In this document: piece by piece, positions 49,486-62,929 of the stretch
Layout of the letters: each line of letters starts with the position of its first letter
Numbering within the stretch: the stretch's first letter is position 1
Origin: Manis javanica
Taxonomy: Eukaryota > Chordata > Mammalia > Pholidota > Manidae
Reading direction: 5' to 3'
Assembly: GCF_040802235.1 (NCBI RefSeq)
Contig: NC_133163.1
Coordinates: 67,312,001-67,376,000, forward strand
Length of the DNA: 64,000 bases
The notes under the pieces: model-generated
The model's input: the letters and a program-made list of their open reading frames with translations, nothing else
Databases searched by the model: none
Told to the model about the DNA's origin: nothing
Translations under genes and position numbers: made by a program

Positions 49486-49742
49486 TTAATGTCCAATGTA
49501 GTGCGAACTTTCTTCTTTTTCTAGTCTTAGAGTATTTCTTATAGCAAAGTCCATATTTTCCTGAAATTCTTTGTATGTACTGGTGATTGGAAGAGTTAAA
49601 CAGTTATTACACTTGTTCCTCAGAGGAAAATCCATATGAAGGCACTCAATTGAAGGAGTAGGTTTAAATCCAGCAGGTGGAATGGAATTGCAACCAGTTG
49701 CAAAAATAAGAATGTCTTCCACTGTTGTTGCAGATTTACCAT
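49486..49742 (-). CDS. G2E3: G2E3 last coding exon: HECT C-lobe and stop
   Basis: 257 nt from acceptor tttcag at 49743-49745 to the TAA stop at 49486-49488. It encodes (D)[33 protein letters not shown] and ends ESSHYIGH. The conserved C-lobe motif reads [11 protein letters not shown] where active HECT ligases have T-C-F-N-x-L-x-L-P, so a cysteine stands at the catalytic position (codon 49609-49611) but its neighbours differ. The tail extends beyond the usual HECT end. Confidence 0.95.
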
Positions 49743-50614
49743 CTGAAAAGTTTACCCAAAAGAGAAAAACAAAGAAAATAAATCCATGTTATACACTGCT
49801 ACCATCACAGATGCTTCCCTAGAACTAGACTAGGAATGCTGAAAGGCAGAGACTCCCACATTTATCTTGGGCAAACCAAATCAATAAGTGTTTTAATGGG
49901 AAAACAGGACATTTAATAAATGTTTATTTGAATTTCAAAGTAGGACTTATAAAATTATCTAGTTAAATTAGTTTCTGTATATTTAAATATCTTCTCTAAT
50001 ATATAATTATCATATAGTTTAAGAGGTTCAATAGGTTTTGAAACTTCACCTTTTTGGGATATCACACTAGAAACAATTTTAAACCACGGCTTATCACTGT
50101 TTGATAAACTAGTTCATAAATCGAGAGAGAAAAACTAAATGTGTAAACATTTAAAACAACCAAACAGCAGCTAAAAAATTTCAACTGGGAGTTAAATTTT
50201 GTCCAATCTATTAAATGGAATGATTTTACGTTGTTACTGCTCAATGATAATTAGCATTCTCAGAGCCCTAACCAATGGATGAAGAATAATTAACTTTAAC
50301 TTAAAATTGAAAAAGATGAAATGGATGATTAGCTTTAAGACTATTCTATGTTGTGGCAATCACTGACATGTTTAAAGTTTTCTAGGAAGAATATCTTACA
50401 TTTCAAATTATCTAGAGGAAAACAAATTGCAAAATGTAATTTTATTCTATAACCTTTCCTCATCACCTTCAATTCAGTAAGCAAACTTGTTTTGAAATAA
50501 GGAATTAAATATGGAGTTAACAAATAAAAGTCTTATTACCAGAAAACTCAAAGAAATAAATATTCTGAAACAAACATGCTAAGGCATTTAAATAAAAATA
50601 AGACATCCACATAC

Positions 50615-50805
50615 CCTCAACAGCCTGTAAATAACTGTTCCAAAACCCCAAAGCCTGTACGTCAGGTAACGTGTGTACTGTAAAAAGATCACTAAGGATT
50701 TTTGCAGAAAGATTCTCAGGTTTATGACAGAAGATGCTACAAAATGCTTCTGGGTAAGTCTGAATTTTCTCCAAAACACCAAGAGTTTTCAGACCCTGCT
50801 TAAAA
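50615..50805 (-). CDS. G2E3: G2E3 exon ~14
   Basis: 191 nt, acceptor cttaag and donor GTATGT. It encodes [20 protein letters not shown] and continues through [20 protein letters not shown] to LQAVE. The junction serine (AG|T) fixes the acceptor at 50805. Two further AG dinucleotides lie 7 and 10 bases inside the exon and would shift the frame if used. Confidence 0.94.
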
Positions 50806-52236
50806 CTTAAGAGAAGAAAAACAATGAGCCCAGATTCACATACATGCTTGGTATTACCATACATTTCTAGCTAATTCATCACCACATATACTTTTATGTG
50901 AGGAAAGATATAAAAATATGGACATACTGTTGTATATGTTTTCAAATAAATAAATATATTAATATAAAATGAATATTTTAGATGTCTACATTACTTGGCT
51001 TTACAGAATAGTTTTAAAATTATGCTAACAATTTTCTATTAAGAGGAAAAAGTTGACATCTAAAGTATTTTACTCTTCAAAGCTAGACAGCATATAAAGG
51101 AAGTTTCTTAAAGATTGCAAAGAAAGAATGATAGATCCTAGCCACACAAAAATTTAAAACTTAGGTATAACTAAAAATAAATGAACAAAAACAAATAGGG
51201 AGAATATTTTTAATATACATGACAGAAAGCTAGTTTCTCTAATACACAAAAAATACAATCGTTTCACTAAAAGAACAGTCTAACAGGAACTTAGCAAAAC
51301 ACGAATGCATAAGGAACAAAATACAAGTAACAAATTCATTTTTAAAGTGCACATTCTCACTAGAAAGCAAAGAATGGAGGTATTTTTATTTTTATTTTTT
51401 GCCTATCAGACGGCTAAGCCTTACCTGTGGCTCTAGATTCCCTACCCACCTCCTCAGGTACCCTGCTATACTGATCTCATCTCCACATCTTTGAATAAGG
51501 AAAAAAAAATCACTCAATCCCACTTGTTTTCCTTAGAGACAACCTACTTGAAAAACTAACCTGCTAACTGTCTCCATTTCTTAATTTCCTATTCACTTTT
51601 CATCTGTAACTGTTTACATTTCAGGAAAAAAATGGCTTGGTTCATAAATAACCTCTTTCTATGGCAACAGTCTCCTGGTTTCCCCTTATTTCTCTAGCAA
51701 TGTCTTTTTTTCAGTCTCTTATAAAACTTTACTTTGCCTTAATTGTTGCTCATGGATCTTTAACAAGACCCTTTCTCTTCTCCCTTTCTCTCTCCCATGA
51801 CTTTATTTAGCAGGTGTACACTCATCACTATAAAATCTATTATCTACAGTCCAGAAATATATCCAACAGACTACTGGGTACCATATGTTTAAAGTACCCA
51901 AATACATTAAATCCAAAAGAAAGCTAATTGCCTTACTACCAAAATGTGAACCATAAATTAACAGTAAATGCTTCTACTATCCATCAAATTAGTAAGGTTA
52001 AATCTGAAAGTACCCATAGCTCTGCCATCCTCCATTCCTAACTACCAAGTCCTATAGGTTTCCTTTTCTGAAGTCCCTTTTATCTGCTCATTATCCATAT
52101 ACTCCTTTACCATCCTATAACAAACCACCTGCAGAGAAACTATTGTACCAGTTGTAGAAATCTCTCTCCAAGTTTATTTTCTATGGTGTAGACACAGAAC
52201 TGTGCCAGATATGAACCCCAATATTGTCATTCATCC
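50806..52236 (-). other. G2E3: G2E3 intron between exons 13 and 14, left part
   Basis: No exon. About 51400-52150 has a weak L2-like look (ctcctcaggtaccctgct, ctaccaagtcctataggttt); the rest is unassigned. Confidence 0.5.
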
Positions 52237-52665
52237 TGAGGTAGACTGAATGTAGGCTCCCAAAAAGGTATGTCCACATCCTATTCCCTGGAACCTGTGT
52301 GACCTTATTTGGAAAAAAGTCTAAACAGATATAATTAAGTTCAGGGTCTTGAGATCATGCTATGTACATTACCTGGGTTGGCTGTAAATCCAGTGACAAG
52401 TGTTTTTATAAGAGCCACACAAAGGAAAGGCCATGTGATAGACTCAGAGATTGGAGTTGTGCAATCAGAAGCCAAATAATGCCTAAAGTCACTAGAAGCT
52501 GGAAGAGACAAAGAATGGATTTGTCTCTTAAATTCCCAGAAAGAATGCAGCCCTGATGACAACTGGATTTTGTATTCCTAGCCTCCACAATTGTGGGAAA
52601 ATAAATTTGTTGTAAGCCACTCTACTTTGATAATTTTTTACAGCAACCAAATGAAACTGATCCAC
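52237..52665 (+). mobile_element. MLT1-type (MaLR/ERVL) LTR
   Basis: It starts tgaggtagactgaatgtagg and shows tgtgaccttatttgg, ttataagagccacacaaagg, agattggagttgtgcaatc, cctccacaattgtgggaaaa and taagccactctac in MLT1 order. G2E3 intron between exons 13 and 14. Confidence 0.85.
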
Positions 52666-52759
52666 ACACACTCTTTAATGAACAGAAGTCCAAACTCCTT
52701 AACATGGCTTCCAATGCCCTCCACAAAACAACCCTTCCCTTTCTGCTTATCTCTGAAGT

Positions 52760-55700
52760 GAATTACAGCCAAAGTTCACTGTAAAAATTTTACTTTTAAT
52801 AATCAAATATCTTAAGGTTACATAAAAATCTGGGGATTAACAGAAAACCACAAACTGTCATTTGATTTTAACAAATATTAACATTGTTTATCCGATTTTT
52901 AAGAAAAATATTGTTTACTAAATCCTGTCACTTTTTTTGTTCTCTTACTCTACAAAGGAAACTATTTGAAATTGTTATTTAACTACTATCTTGAAATTTT
53001 TACTATAGTCCACATTTCATTTTAGTTTCACAATATTTGTATCCCAGCTACTATTGCTCTGCTTGTTTTGAAGCATTTTATAAAGGGTATCATACTGTAT
53101 TATTTATTTTTCTGCAAATTGCTTGAGAGTATTTTTTACTTATTTAACTATTATGATAGGAAATCTTCTATCACTTTATTTTGGACAATTGTACTGCCTT
53201 TTAAAAATGTTTTATTCCTTCCTGCCAATTTTTGTATTCACCTTTTAAAATCCAATTTACCTTCTATTTTAAAAGTTATACTAATTCTTATTTTTTAAAT
53301 AATTACCTCAAGATTTTAATAGGCATATGAAATTTAAAGTGAATCAATGTATTTAGCCTCTTCCTGAACACAAGATCCTACAACACTTTAACTCTAATTG
53401 CTCTCATTCTTCCTATGCTACTTGAAATTTACTTTAGTTCCATATTGTAACACAAACTCCCCAATTAAACAACTTTTTTTTCAGTCTTTGGTTAACTCTA
53501 ATGTCTACCCATTTTTTATCATTCCTTCTTGCAAACCTCCCTGCTAGAATCTTTGGCTTCTTGTACCCAGTTATCTTGCTAAACTCTTTATATAAGAATT
53601 TATTTATTTTAGGTAGACAATAAATGATAATTTAGTTCTTCCAATCCTTACTGACATTCCCTTATTCATTTAGTCTTGTTGCTTGGCAAGCATCTCCAGC
53701 ATATTGTAGAGAAGAAAAAGTGGGTAATTATGTGTTATCATCAGCTGCTTGTAGCCTTATTATTATAATGTTGTATCTTATAATAATATTAAATATTATA
53801 GGAATGCCTACATTTCACCATTAGGGATAATGTTTGCTAAATGTTTAGAAGATACTCTTTATAGTGATATTTCGAATTGTTAGTTTAAAATTATATATAA
53901 ATATTTAAATGTATTAAATGTTTTCTACATCTGTAATTGTATGATCATGGTTTTTCTGCTATTTTAGATCCTAATTATTTGCTTCAACTATTAACTCCTA
54001 AAAGATCCATGTTTAACATATTCCACTATTACCACACATTTAACAATTTCTGTGCCATCTTCTGTCAATTTTTGTTTATGTATCTTGAGGTCATGTTAGG
54101 TACAAACAGATTCAATACTATTTAGTTTTCCAATGGAATTTATTCTTTTTATCACCACTAGGATCACTTAAGGACAGGTTTGGTGGTGGTGGTGGTTTTT
54201 TAAGATTAGAATCTCATTATTTTTGCTTTACATTTATTTAAATGTAATTTTAATGTAAAGTATAAAATTTAATATCCTCTGTCTTTTAATACATGGGTCT
54301 AAGATACTTACATTTATAAAAATTACCAATCTATGTAAATTGTTTTTCTGCCTTATATTGTGCTTTCTCTGAACATGTGTTTTTCTTGTTTTAATCCCTT
54401 TTTCTTTCCACTGTAAGATTAAAACAAGGTTTATTTATCCTTCCATCCCCACACCAAACTGGTTTGTAAATTACACACATTTCTTGTTATTTTAGAATTT
54501 TCCTTAAAGAGATATATACTTGATTTGCCAATCTAAAGCTGATATTGCTTCCCTACTATTATCTCACCAAGTTCCTTAAAACAGTAAATCCAATCATATC
54601 CCAATAAATCCAATCATATCCCTTCTCTTACTACAGAATAATTTTTCTGTAGTATGTTATTTTAACAATTCCTTACCAAATATAGTTGTTTTTTAATAGC
54701 CAATGCTTGCTTTTTTTTTCATTTCTTTGTCTACAACTGCCTCTTATATCTACTTTTCCCTTCTGGGTTCAATTTCTGTCTTAAGTACGTATTTTATTAA
54801 TCTCTTTAGGAAAAAAGTAAACTGTCCTCAAATGTCATTTCCTCTCAGTTCTGCCAAGTTATTACTTCCCATTTTCAATGTTGCTGTGACTGAAGTTTTT
54901 TCAGTCACAATTGATAATTCACTTTTACAGTAATACCTTTTTGTTCAGCATGCAGTTTCATCAAAAAGTCCACTCCTTTGACTCATTAAATAAACTCTGT
55001 GAATCTGAGGAACTTCTCAAGCAGTATTTTCTATAATTTTGCCCTGCCTCCTTCTTGTTTAATTAAATATATGTGTGGCACTATCTTATTCTAACTTTGA
55101 TGATCCCTCGTTTTCAATTTCTTTCTCTGTTATGAGCAAATCCTCACATTCCTCTGAGATCACCAGTTTTCTCAGTTGCTTAGCATTTAACAATGACCAA
55201 GTTTTAATTTACATGATCATTTTTGTTTCTGCTTCCTTTTCTTGTTTTCTTCTGGGTCACTTAAATATTTTCTTTTCACTTCATTTTTATCTGTAGTGTT
55301 TTTGAGTATATTTTTGGTACAGTTTTTTTTTTAATAGTCTACTGGTGTCAATATTGTATCTGTTAAGTATAGAATCCTTCTCTCTCTTTAAGGCCCTATG
55401 ACTTTTTCCTGTTTATAGTGTAACTTCCCAAATATTTCTTCTACATGCACTGTGAACTACATTAGACAATGTTATAGTTTTTGCCTCAACCATCAGACAT
55501 ATTTAGAAAACACAAGAGGAGAAGGAAAAATGCTTTTATTCTTTTCATTTTTCTTTCTTCCTGATGTTCTAAGATTCCATCTTAAAAAATTTGCTGTTTT
55601 GAAGAACTCCCATAGCCATTTTTTAGAGTAGGTCTGCTGGTGACAAGTTGTTTTTCTTTCATACAAGAATGTCTAGAGTTCCTCTTCTCTGTACTGTATG

Positions 55701-55990
55701 GTTCCTTGAGACCTGACATTCCCAGGTAGTCTGCCTTCATTTCTCCACCTTTCAAAGTCTTCTTATGCTAGTTTCATGTCATGTCCAGTATTTTTAACTG
55801 TACTTAGCAGGAGGAAGAGAGAGAGATGTTCTATTCCATGTTACCCAGAACTGTAAGCCCATGATTTTTCAACTTATAAGTGCTATTTGATTCAGTTCAC
55901 AATTCATGCTTTTTTAATTCAATTGTTTTCCTTTATATCCCTGTAATAATACTTTCTTGTCTCATTCAGTTTGTTATTTAAATCTCTGAC
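52760..55990 (-). mobile_element. AT-rich stretch with degraded L1M-type fragments
   Basis: T-rich antisense L1 text is clearest at 55560-55830 (agagtaggtctgctggtgac), with vaguer matches on either side. No coding exon found. It includes a GGT repeat (54178-54199), two 20-bp tandem units (54585-54622) and a 10-bp-arm hairpin (54885-54909). Confidence 0.4.
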
Positions 55991-56002
55991 GTGCTATTCC
56001 CA

Positions 56003-56336
56003 AGTTAACCCTTGAACAACATGGGTTTGAATGACATAGGCCACTTACATGCAGGTTTTTTTCAAAAATATATATTGGAAGATTTTTTAGAGATTTGCGA
56101 CTATTTGAAAACATGTTCTTTTCTAGCTTACTTTACTGTTAAACTACAGTACATAATACACATAACATACAAAATATGTGTTAATTGACCTTTTGTGTTA
56201 TCAAAAGGCTTCCAGTTGACAGTAGGCTATTAGTAGTTAAGTTTTTGAGGCATCAAAAATTACACATGGATTTTGACTGTGGAGATGGGGAGGGCTGTCA
56301 GTACCCCCAACCCTCCCCCTACATTATTCAAGGGTA
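56003..56336 (+). mobile_element. TcMar-Tigger (MER2-like) DNA transposon
   Basis: Terminal inverted repeats are visible: agttaacccttgaacaacat at the left and ttattcaagggtaat at the right. Inside are cacttacatgcaggtttttt and a C-rich right part. G2E3 intron between exons 13 and 14. Confidence 0.85.
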
Positions 56337-57079
56337 ATTTTACTTGCTTTTTTGGATGGTTATGCATTTTGTCTATTATTAAGAACTCCTCTTCTTTAGA
56401 ATTCCCAATTAGGCTCAGCCTAGAAATTCTCCTACATAGCTGCTATGTATTTGCTTTTTCCTGGCACTACAAGTACTATGACTCCTGAGACCAATTACTG
56501 TGTTCATTTCTTTGCTTCAGATTGAGGTCTATGCAAAGTTGGGAGTTCTGATCTCATATGGCAGCAAGGGCACTTTGGCTTTTGGTTTCCTTATTATTTC
56601 TGACATCTATAGTACTCTTTTATTATGAGCCCAGATAATGTATTTAAAAGATATATATTGCTTTTTGCTTTTTTATCTTTTATATTTACATATTGAGCTC
56701 TTTCTCTTATCCTCTTCATACTGATCTAACTCTTGTTTATCATTCAGGTTTTAATTTAAATACCACTTACATATGTATAGGTAGGGAAGCCTTTCCTTAT
56801 CTAGACTACTCATTATCTATAAAAACAAAACAAAAATAAAAATAAGCAATGATGGATTTTCTAACTTAGCAGTGAGAAAAATCTCACTGTGGAAACATGA
56901 CTTGGGAGAACAGTACTATGTACATCTATCTCATTAAGATGCATTTTAAATAAATTTTTAACTACATAAAAACTTAGAGTGTATTTGGATTATTTTGTGT
57001 ATTAATCATAATTATAAATGGTAACTCTATCCATAAGAAAATTTCACTATTAAGAGTCATATAGTCATAGGACATTGGA

Positions 57080-57680
57080 ATACATTTAAAAGAGTTATGT
57101 AACACTGTTATTTTAAGTTGCAATATTGTATATCAGAAATTGTATTTTGCAACTAATTTGTGATAGCATATTATATTTTAATTTGGAAGAGGGCTAGGGA
57201 ACATCCCAAATGTTCACCAATAGGGAAGGAACTGGTTGAAAAAAGCAATGATATATCCAAACAACAGAGTTCTGTAGGGCTCTAAAAAACAATGAGGAAT
57301 ATATCTATTTACTACCATGGAGTGATCTGTAAAATATGTCAATTAAAGAAAAAACAGAAATAAGGGTGAATGGTATGTTACTATTTAATGAAAGAAATAT
57401 GTACATATACATACATATACTCATACATTTATTTGCTATCATTATAAAAAAAACCAAATAATGGAAGGATAACAATTAAAAGCCAGTAAAATGATTACTT
57501 CATAAGGAAATGTAAAGTAGTGGATGTGGTAAGAATGAAAGCTATACTTCTTTAAATATAATTTGCATCATAGAGCTGAGTTATTTCAATATACTTTCAT
57601 TGGATTTGACTTTGGAACCATGTAAATATTTTATATAATTTTAAAATAAAATCAAATTTTAATGAAAAATTAAAAAAAGA
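57080..57680 (+). mobile_element. Old L1M 3'-end fragment
   Basis: acatcccaaatgttcaccaa, ggaactggttgaaaaaagc and the 3' end tttggaaccatgtaaatatt are in the order of L1M 3' ends. Boundaries are approximate. Confidence 0.65.
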
Positions 57681-59070
57681 AAGAATAGAAAATGTATACC
57701 TAGTTAGTAGTGTAACACAGAGGAAAACTACTCCAAATGATTTACAACAAAGTAATTTGACTGAACAGCCATAGAATAAAATAAATAGAAAAATAACTTC
57801 TAACCAGTTTTCAATAGTAGTATGTATTACTGGTAATGATGTTGGTAATATTACCCTGAGACCATTGCTTATCAAATGGGAATAAATGAGTTATTTCATA
57901 CTTTATAATTTATACTCTAATTATTTCATACTCTAATTCTCAAATGTTGAGAACTGGGATTCTCAACATGGGACAAAAAAAATTAAAAATCTTATAGTAG
58001 TGAACTTGCAATATCAGCATAAACTCATGATGTATTTTATCTTAAAAAACCAAATGAAAAACTTCTAATATTCCTAGTTTTGGCCCACAGGTTCACTGAA
58101 AAGGCCTAGAAACAATGACCAACCTGGCGAAATAAGCACCCCTAGCATCCTGATCATGACTTTGAAATACCATTTCCCATTCAAACAAAGGCTCCTCAGA
58201 CCAGAATGTACAATATGAGCCTGAAGCACCTTGGCACACCAGATCAAGACAGTTAGAAAGACCATGAAAGGTCAACATCACAGAACCTAAAACAATGACA
58301 ACCATAACCACAACCACAACACAAAGAAGTTACATTGGACAATGTCAACTTCAGTGAGGATAAGAACTATGATTTAGAACACACAGCATTTTTGTATCTA
58401 TGCATTAGTGACATTGAAAATTTTTTTTTAACTGATCATTTTTGAAATCATATGATGCCTGTCTGGTATATGCTTGAAAATAATACTGAAGTTAATAAGA
58501 GGAGTAAGATAGATGAACAAAATTGATCATAAGTTGACTGAAAATTATTAGATCTAGATGATGATTATTACATGGTGTAGCATTCTGCCTATTTTCATAT
58601 ATTTATTACATTTTCCATTATTAAAAAAGAATAGAAGAGTGTGAGACAGCGATACATTTTCAAATTTCTTTTAAGGGCTATTGCAACAAAAAGTCTGAAG
58701 ACCGCTGTTCTAAGCTAAAGAAGAGCAAGAATCACATCTCCCTTGTTAATCAAAGAATGCTCAGAACCTATTACCCGGCAGACAACAACTGCTCAATAGT
58801 TACTAAATGAATGGAGATGGAATAGGCTTATGCGGTAAGAATTTTTCAAATAAGTTTTATTTAGGAAAATATAAATTGAGATGCTTTTCCTATGTAAGCA
58901 TCATACATTTATGCAATTCTGTATAGAATGATCTGAACAGCAATCATCCTTAAGATGTCAGTTTTAAAGCACTATTTTAAAATAGCACGTAAATATTTGT
59001 GAAGTACATCTTACAGTGTAAGATAACTAACCACTTTAAAAACGCAATTTGAGAGACTTTCACAACTTAC
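57681..59070 (-). other. G2E3: G2E3 intron between exons 13 and 14, right part
   Basis: 58070-58320 is a GC-richer block that looks like an old repeat (tttggcccacaggttcactg) but is unassigned. 58740-58810 resembles an L2/MIR3 end. Nothing else was recognised. Confidence 0.45.
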
Positions 59071-59243
59071 CTCTCAAAGGGTGCTTGGACTCTTTTAATT
59101 ACATGATAAACAAGTATGTCTTTCGCCAGCATATATTTATCACTTAATGATGTTACAAGTCTTAGACATCCAATGAGCTCTAAGTAGTTAGAGCATTCAT
59201 TTATTACTGAGTTTAAGTCAGTCATATTTGTCGCAGTATTTAT
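59071..59243 (-). CDS. G2E3: G2E3 exon ~13
   Basis: 173 nt, acceptor catgacag and donor GTAAGT. It encodes [40 protein letters not shown] and [17 protein letters not shown], continuing the HECT N-lobe helices. Two bases of a serine codon are left at its end. Confidence 0.95.
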
Positions 59244-59904
59244 CTGTCATGAAGAAGAAAATAAGCTGTTTACCTATTTATTTGTGAATAATACTTACAT
59301 TTCAAATAACACTTATTACTTTATGTCCAATTCTTGAATGCATGGGGGTGGGATGAAAGTATACTAAGTATACCATTTTTCTAGAATGTCTGACAATCCA
59401 GTTTAATAAATATCGTATATTTATGCCTTCAAGAAACCTCTCAGAGTATAATGCCACTTTAATATAGGAAGTAATTTACCTAAAAGCCAATGACTGCTAT
59501 AGAAGTTAGCATTAGAGAGGCAGGAGAGATGACCTGAGAGATTTCATGAAAGAGACAGTGCATCAGCTGAGACTCAAAAGGATAGAACTAAAGGAGTACT
59601 GCATAAGCAAAGAGATATTTAACCATTTATGCCAGACATTTTTGTATAGGTTAGCTCTTGAACAAGATTACACAGGGAGAAAGATAAAAATTGGAGGCAG
59701 TCAACAATCCATTTTGAATACACAATTTCCTTGCTGTTTCTTCTTTTCAAAAAACTTTTCTCCCAGAGATTTACAGGATTCCCCATTCATTTCAGATCTC
59801 TGCTGAAATCTCAGGTTTTCCTGACTATCCTGTTCAAAACAACTAGCTACACACTCTGTTGGAGACCAACAGCTGGGTGTCTGTTGTCTCATCCTCTCAA
59901 AGCC

Positions 59905-60110
59905 ACCATACTGATTTTTAGCTGGACACACAGCCAGACTTTCCTTGAAGCTAGATGTGACTATATGTTACTGAGACCTGTCCAATGGAATGTGAGTGAA
60001 ATGTGCCAAACTTCCCTGCACTCTACTTCCATTTTCTCCCTTCAAAGCAAGCTTCAGCCATGTAGATGAAGAAAATATTCTGTGATTACATAACAATGAA
60101 AGGAAGGAAC
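59905..60110. repeat. Old interspersed repeat, family unresolved
   Basis: tccttgaagctagatgtgac, gacctgtccaatggaatgtg and gcaagcttcagccatgtaga resemble the same old family as 34320-34760. G2E3 intron. Confidence 0.35.
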
Positions 60111-60164
60111 CCAATTCCCTGGATGACTTGGTGTATCACAACTGTACCTCTAAACAGGACCCAT

Positions 60165-60360
60165 TTCTGCAAAGGCCAGATATGCTGTCCCTTATGCTCA
60201 GTGGGACAAATGATGACAGTCACTATTCAATTCTGTCACTGTGGTGTGAAAATCATAGCCACCAAACAAATGGAGGTGGCTGTTTTCCAATAAAACTTTA
60301 TTTACAGAAAGAGGCAGCAGGCCAGACGTGGCCTATGGCCAAACTGGACAACCCCTACCC
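60165..60360. mobile_element. Old hAT-type DNA transposon remnant
   Basis: The right end reads ccaataaaactttatttaca, then ggccagacgtggcctatggc and ggacaacccctacc, the well-known end of a common Charlie-type family. G2E3 intron between exons 12 and 13. Confidence 0.7.
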
Positions 60361-60469
60361 TAAAATCTAAACAACCAATTTTAGAGCAATATAAGTATTT
60401 GCCTTTTTTTGAGCCACTGTCTTTTTCGATCTTATTGTTACAAAAGCTAGCCTAAGCTCTAATTATACT

Positions 60470-60660
60470 CCAAGCATTATCTATCTCCTCTTATTCTGTT
60501 TTACTTGTATAACACATTTTACTATATGACACGTATTATCTATTTATCTTCTGTCTCTCCTCTACAAAGTAAACTCCAAGAAGCACTTTGGTTCATTTTT
60601 CTATCGGCAGTGATAAAACAGTATGGAGCATATACAGTATTTGTTGACTAAATGAATGTA
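60470..60660 (+). repeat. L2/MIR-type fragment
   Basis: caaagtaaactccaagaagc and gtatttgttgactaaatgaa match the L2 3' end. G2E3 intron. Confidence 0.55.
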
Positions 60661-61619
60661 TAAACATTGGATAGGAGTAGATAATAGCCACAAGGAAAAG
60701 ATGGAAGACTTAAATGCCCTAATGAAGAGCTTGAACATTTTCCAACAGGCAGCCAGGTCACTGAGGACTCCTGAGGAAGAAAGTAATGTGTTCAAAACTG
60801 CACTTTTGAAAGAATCATCCCGAATAAGAAAATTAGAATAATATCCTAATTGTTTAAGCCTAGACTAAAATTAGTTTTGTATAGTAAGTACACTAGAAAT
60901 AAGAATGAAAGGCTTAAGATAAGCTATTGTCGGAGACTGATGGGTTGACACCTACTGGTAAGTGGAGTATGGAAGAAAAATGATGCCTTCTCCAGAATGG
61001 CTTGGAAGTAAGAAATCTCTCGAAAAGAAAAGGAAAATCACCCAAAAAAACAAATTCTGGGAAAAAATTCAGTTTTGTTTTAATGAGCTAGCAATTTCCA
61101 GATTGTTATTAAGGATATAAAAGTCCAGGGGCTCAAAAATACAGGTCTGGGTAACATTCAGAAAGGTTTTGGGTAAGAAGAAACTTTCCAAATAGTATAG
61201 AATGGGCACTGCTAAGGTAACAGTGAAAAACACCTAAGTTTCAGGGGTAGGAAGAAGCAGCATTAAAAAAAAGGAACAGTCAAAAGTAAGAGGGAGTATA
61301 ATATTAAAGAAAACAGTAGAGAGGAATTTGAAGACAGTGGTAATTGCAGAAATCAGAGATGAGTAGTTATGAAAAAAAGGCCTTTACTTGTCGACATTCA
61401 GATCCCTGGATATCAGCTATGAAACTAGCTAAGCTGGGAGAGTGGAGGTAGGAACAGAAGTCCGACTACAGTAAGTTAAGAAATGAATACGAGAAAGGAA
61501 GTAGAGATAATGAAGTTAAACTAAAGTACATTTTCTGGTAAAGAGAAGAAAAGGAAAAATAAGTTAAAGAGTTAAAGGGTTAATTCAAAATACCATTTAC
61601 GGATGAGGAATCAGGTGAA

Positions 61620-61770
61620 ATAAATGAACTGTTATAATATACACTTCCATGTTGCTTACTTTGTGGTTTAAAAACTGAGGCTTAACAAGGTTAACTAACA
61701 TGCTCGAGGTCATATAGCCTACAGTAATTATTTCAAACTCAAATCTGACTTCTGAGCATTTGCTTTGAAT
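61620..61770 (-). repeat. MIR-like fragment
   Basis: aaactgaggcttaacaaggt and catgctcgaggtcatatag resemble the antisense MIR 3' part. G2E3 intron. Confidence 0.5.
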
Positions 61771-62482
61771 ATTAAAATGTGCTGCCTAGTAATTGAGACA
61801 ATGGATAGAGTAGGCTTCAGTAAGAGGGAGGGTTAAGGGAAGAAAAGCTGAATGGCTTTCATTGTCTCAATTAGTTTCCAAATCAGTAACAGTAGGTAAT
61901 GATAAACTTACAGAGCATTATGAGAACTAAAGGTGAATTTGTCCATGTCCCATGTGTACTATGGGGCTCAATAGACAACTATTTTTAGAGGAGAACATTG
62001 AGTCTACCCACTGTTTTATAGAGAAGAAATTAAGCCTGGTCTTTCCACCTCTCACTCCTATCTCCCTAGATGGGGAAGGAAAAGTTTTCTGACTGGTAAG
62101 CCAAGTCTTCCCCCTTCATATCCACCTGCTTTCAATAAAGTGCACTTACATTTGCTTTCTAGCATTCTACAAGAAGCCTGCCTTATATTGGCTGGGTAGG
62201 AGTATACATCTATTTCTGAGGAGTGTTAGCAAGCTATTTTGACTACAGACTGAAGTCACCTTACCTAGTTGGTTTTATCAACATTAAACCTGGCATTCTG
62301 ATATCTGGCTATTTAGACCTCCGTATCTACCTCTTAGCTAGCTGTGAAATCTGCAGGTAAACAGAAATACTGACACCCCTTAACTACTCCACAAAGTGTA
62401 TTATTATTATTGCAGATCCATCATTTATATTCAGTATTCCTAGAATGTAGTCTCCATTTTAATAAACAGGTACATATCTTAC

Positions 62483-62664
62483 CCTGATTATAATTTGTGC
62501 CACATCAAAGTCTGAAACATCATCTATAATTGGTTGGGTATTTTCTGGTCCATAAACAAGGCAGTTAAATAAGGTTTTAGAAAAGAAACCAGGTGCAGGA
62601 CCACCATGAACCAAAGAAATGGCAAGCATTTTGCCAGCTTCATAATAAATATTCTCCTTCAGAG
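62483..62664 (-). CDS. G2E3: G2E3 exon ~12: HECT N-lobe
   Basis: 182 nt, acceptor tttacag and donor GTAAGA. After two bases of a split codon it encodes [40 protein letters not shown] and continues to [10 protein letters not shown]. The Y-x-x-G-K-x-L-A-x-S-L-V-H-G-G string is the typical HECT N-lobe pattern. It ends in phase 0. Confidence 0.95.
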
Positions 62665-62929
62665 CTGTAAATACAGATGAAAAACATCAAATACACTTTT
62701 TTCGATCGTTAGATAACCATCGTAATAAATACGTACATAATAAGCTAAAAATAAAAATGTAAAATGACAATTCATAGAAACTAAAATTATGTATAAAGTA
62801 CAAAATTCACCTAAAATATACAAAAAACATTTTTCTGAATATAAATGACCTATTACAGAAAAACATAAATACAGAAAATATTTTTTTAAAAAATCACCTG
62901 TAATCCTTGACTAAAATAATCAGTATGTG

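Noticed and set aside
58074..58317. GC-richer block with two ORFs
   Set aside because: Looks like an old repeat; no coding signature or splice context fitting G2E3.
59701..60370. Group of overlapping ORFs of 75-112 codons
   Set aside because: They fall in old interspersed repeats (hAT and an unresolved family) within a G2E3 intron and resemble no protein.
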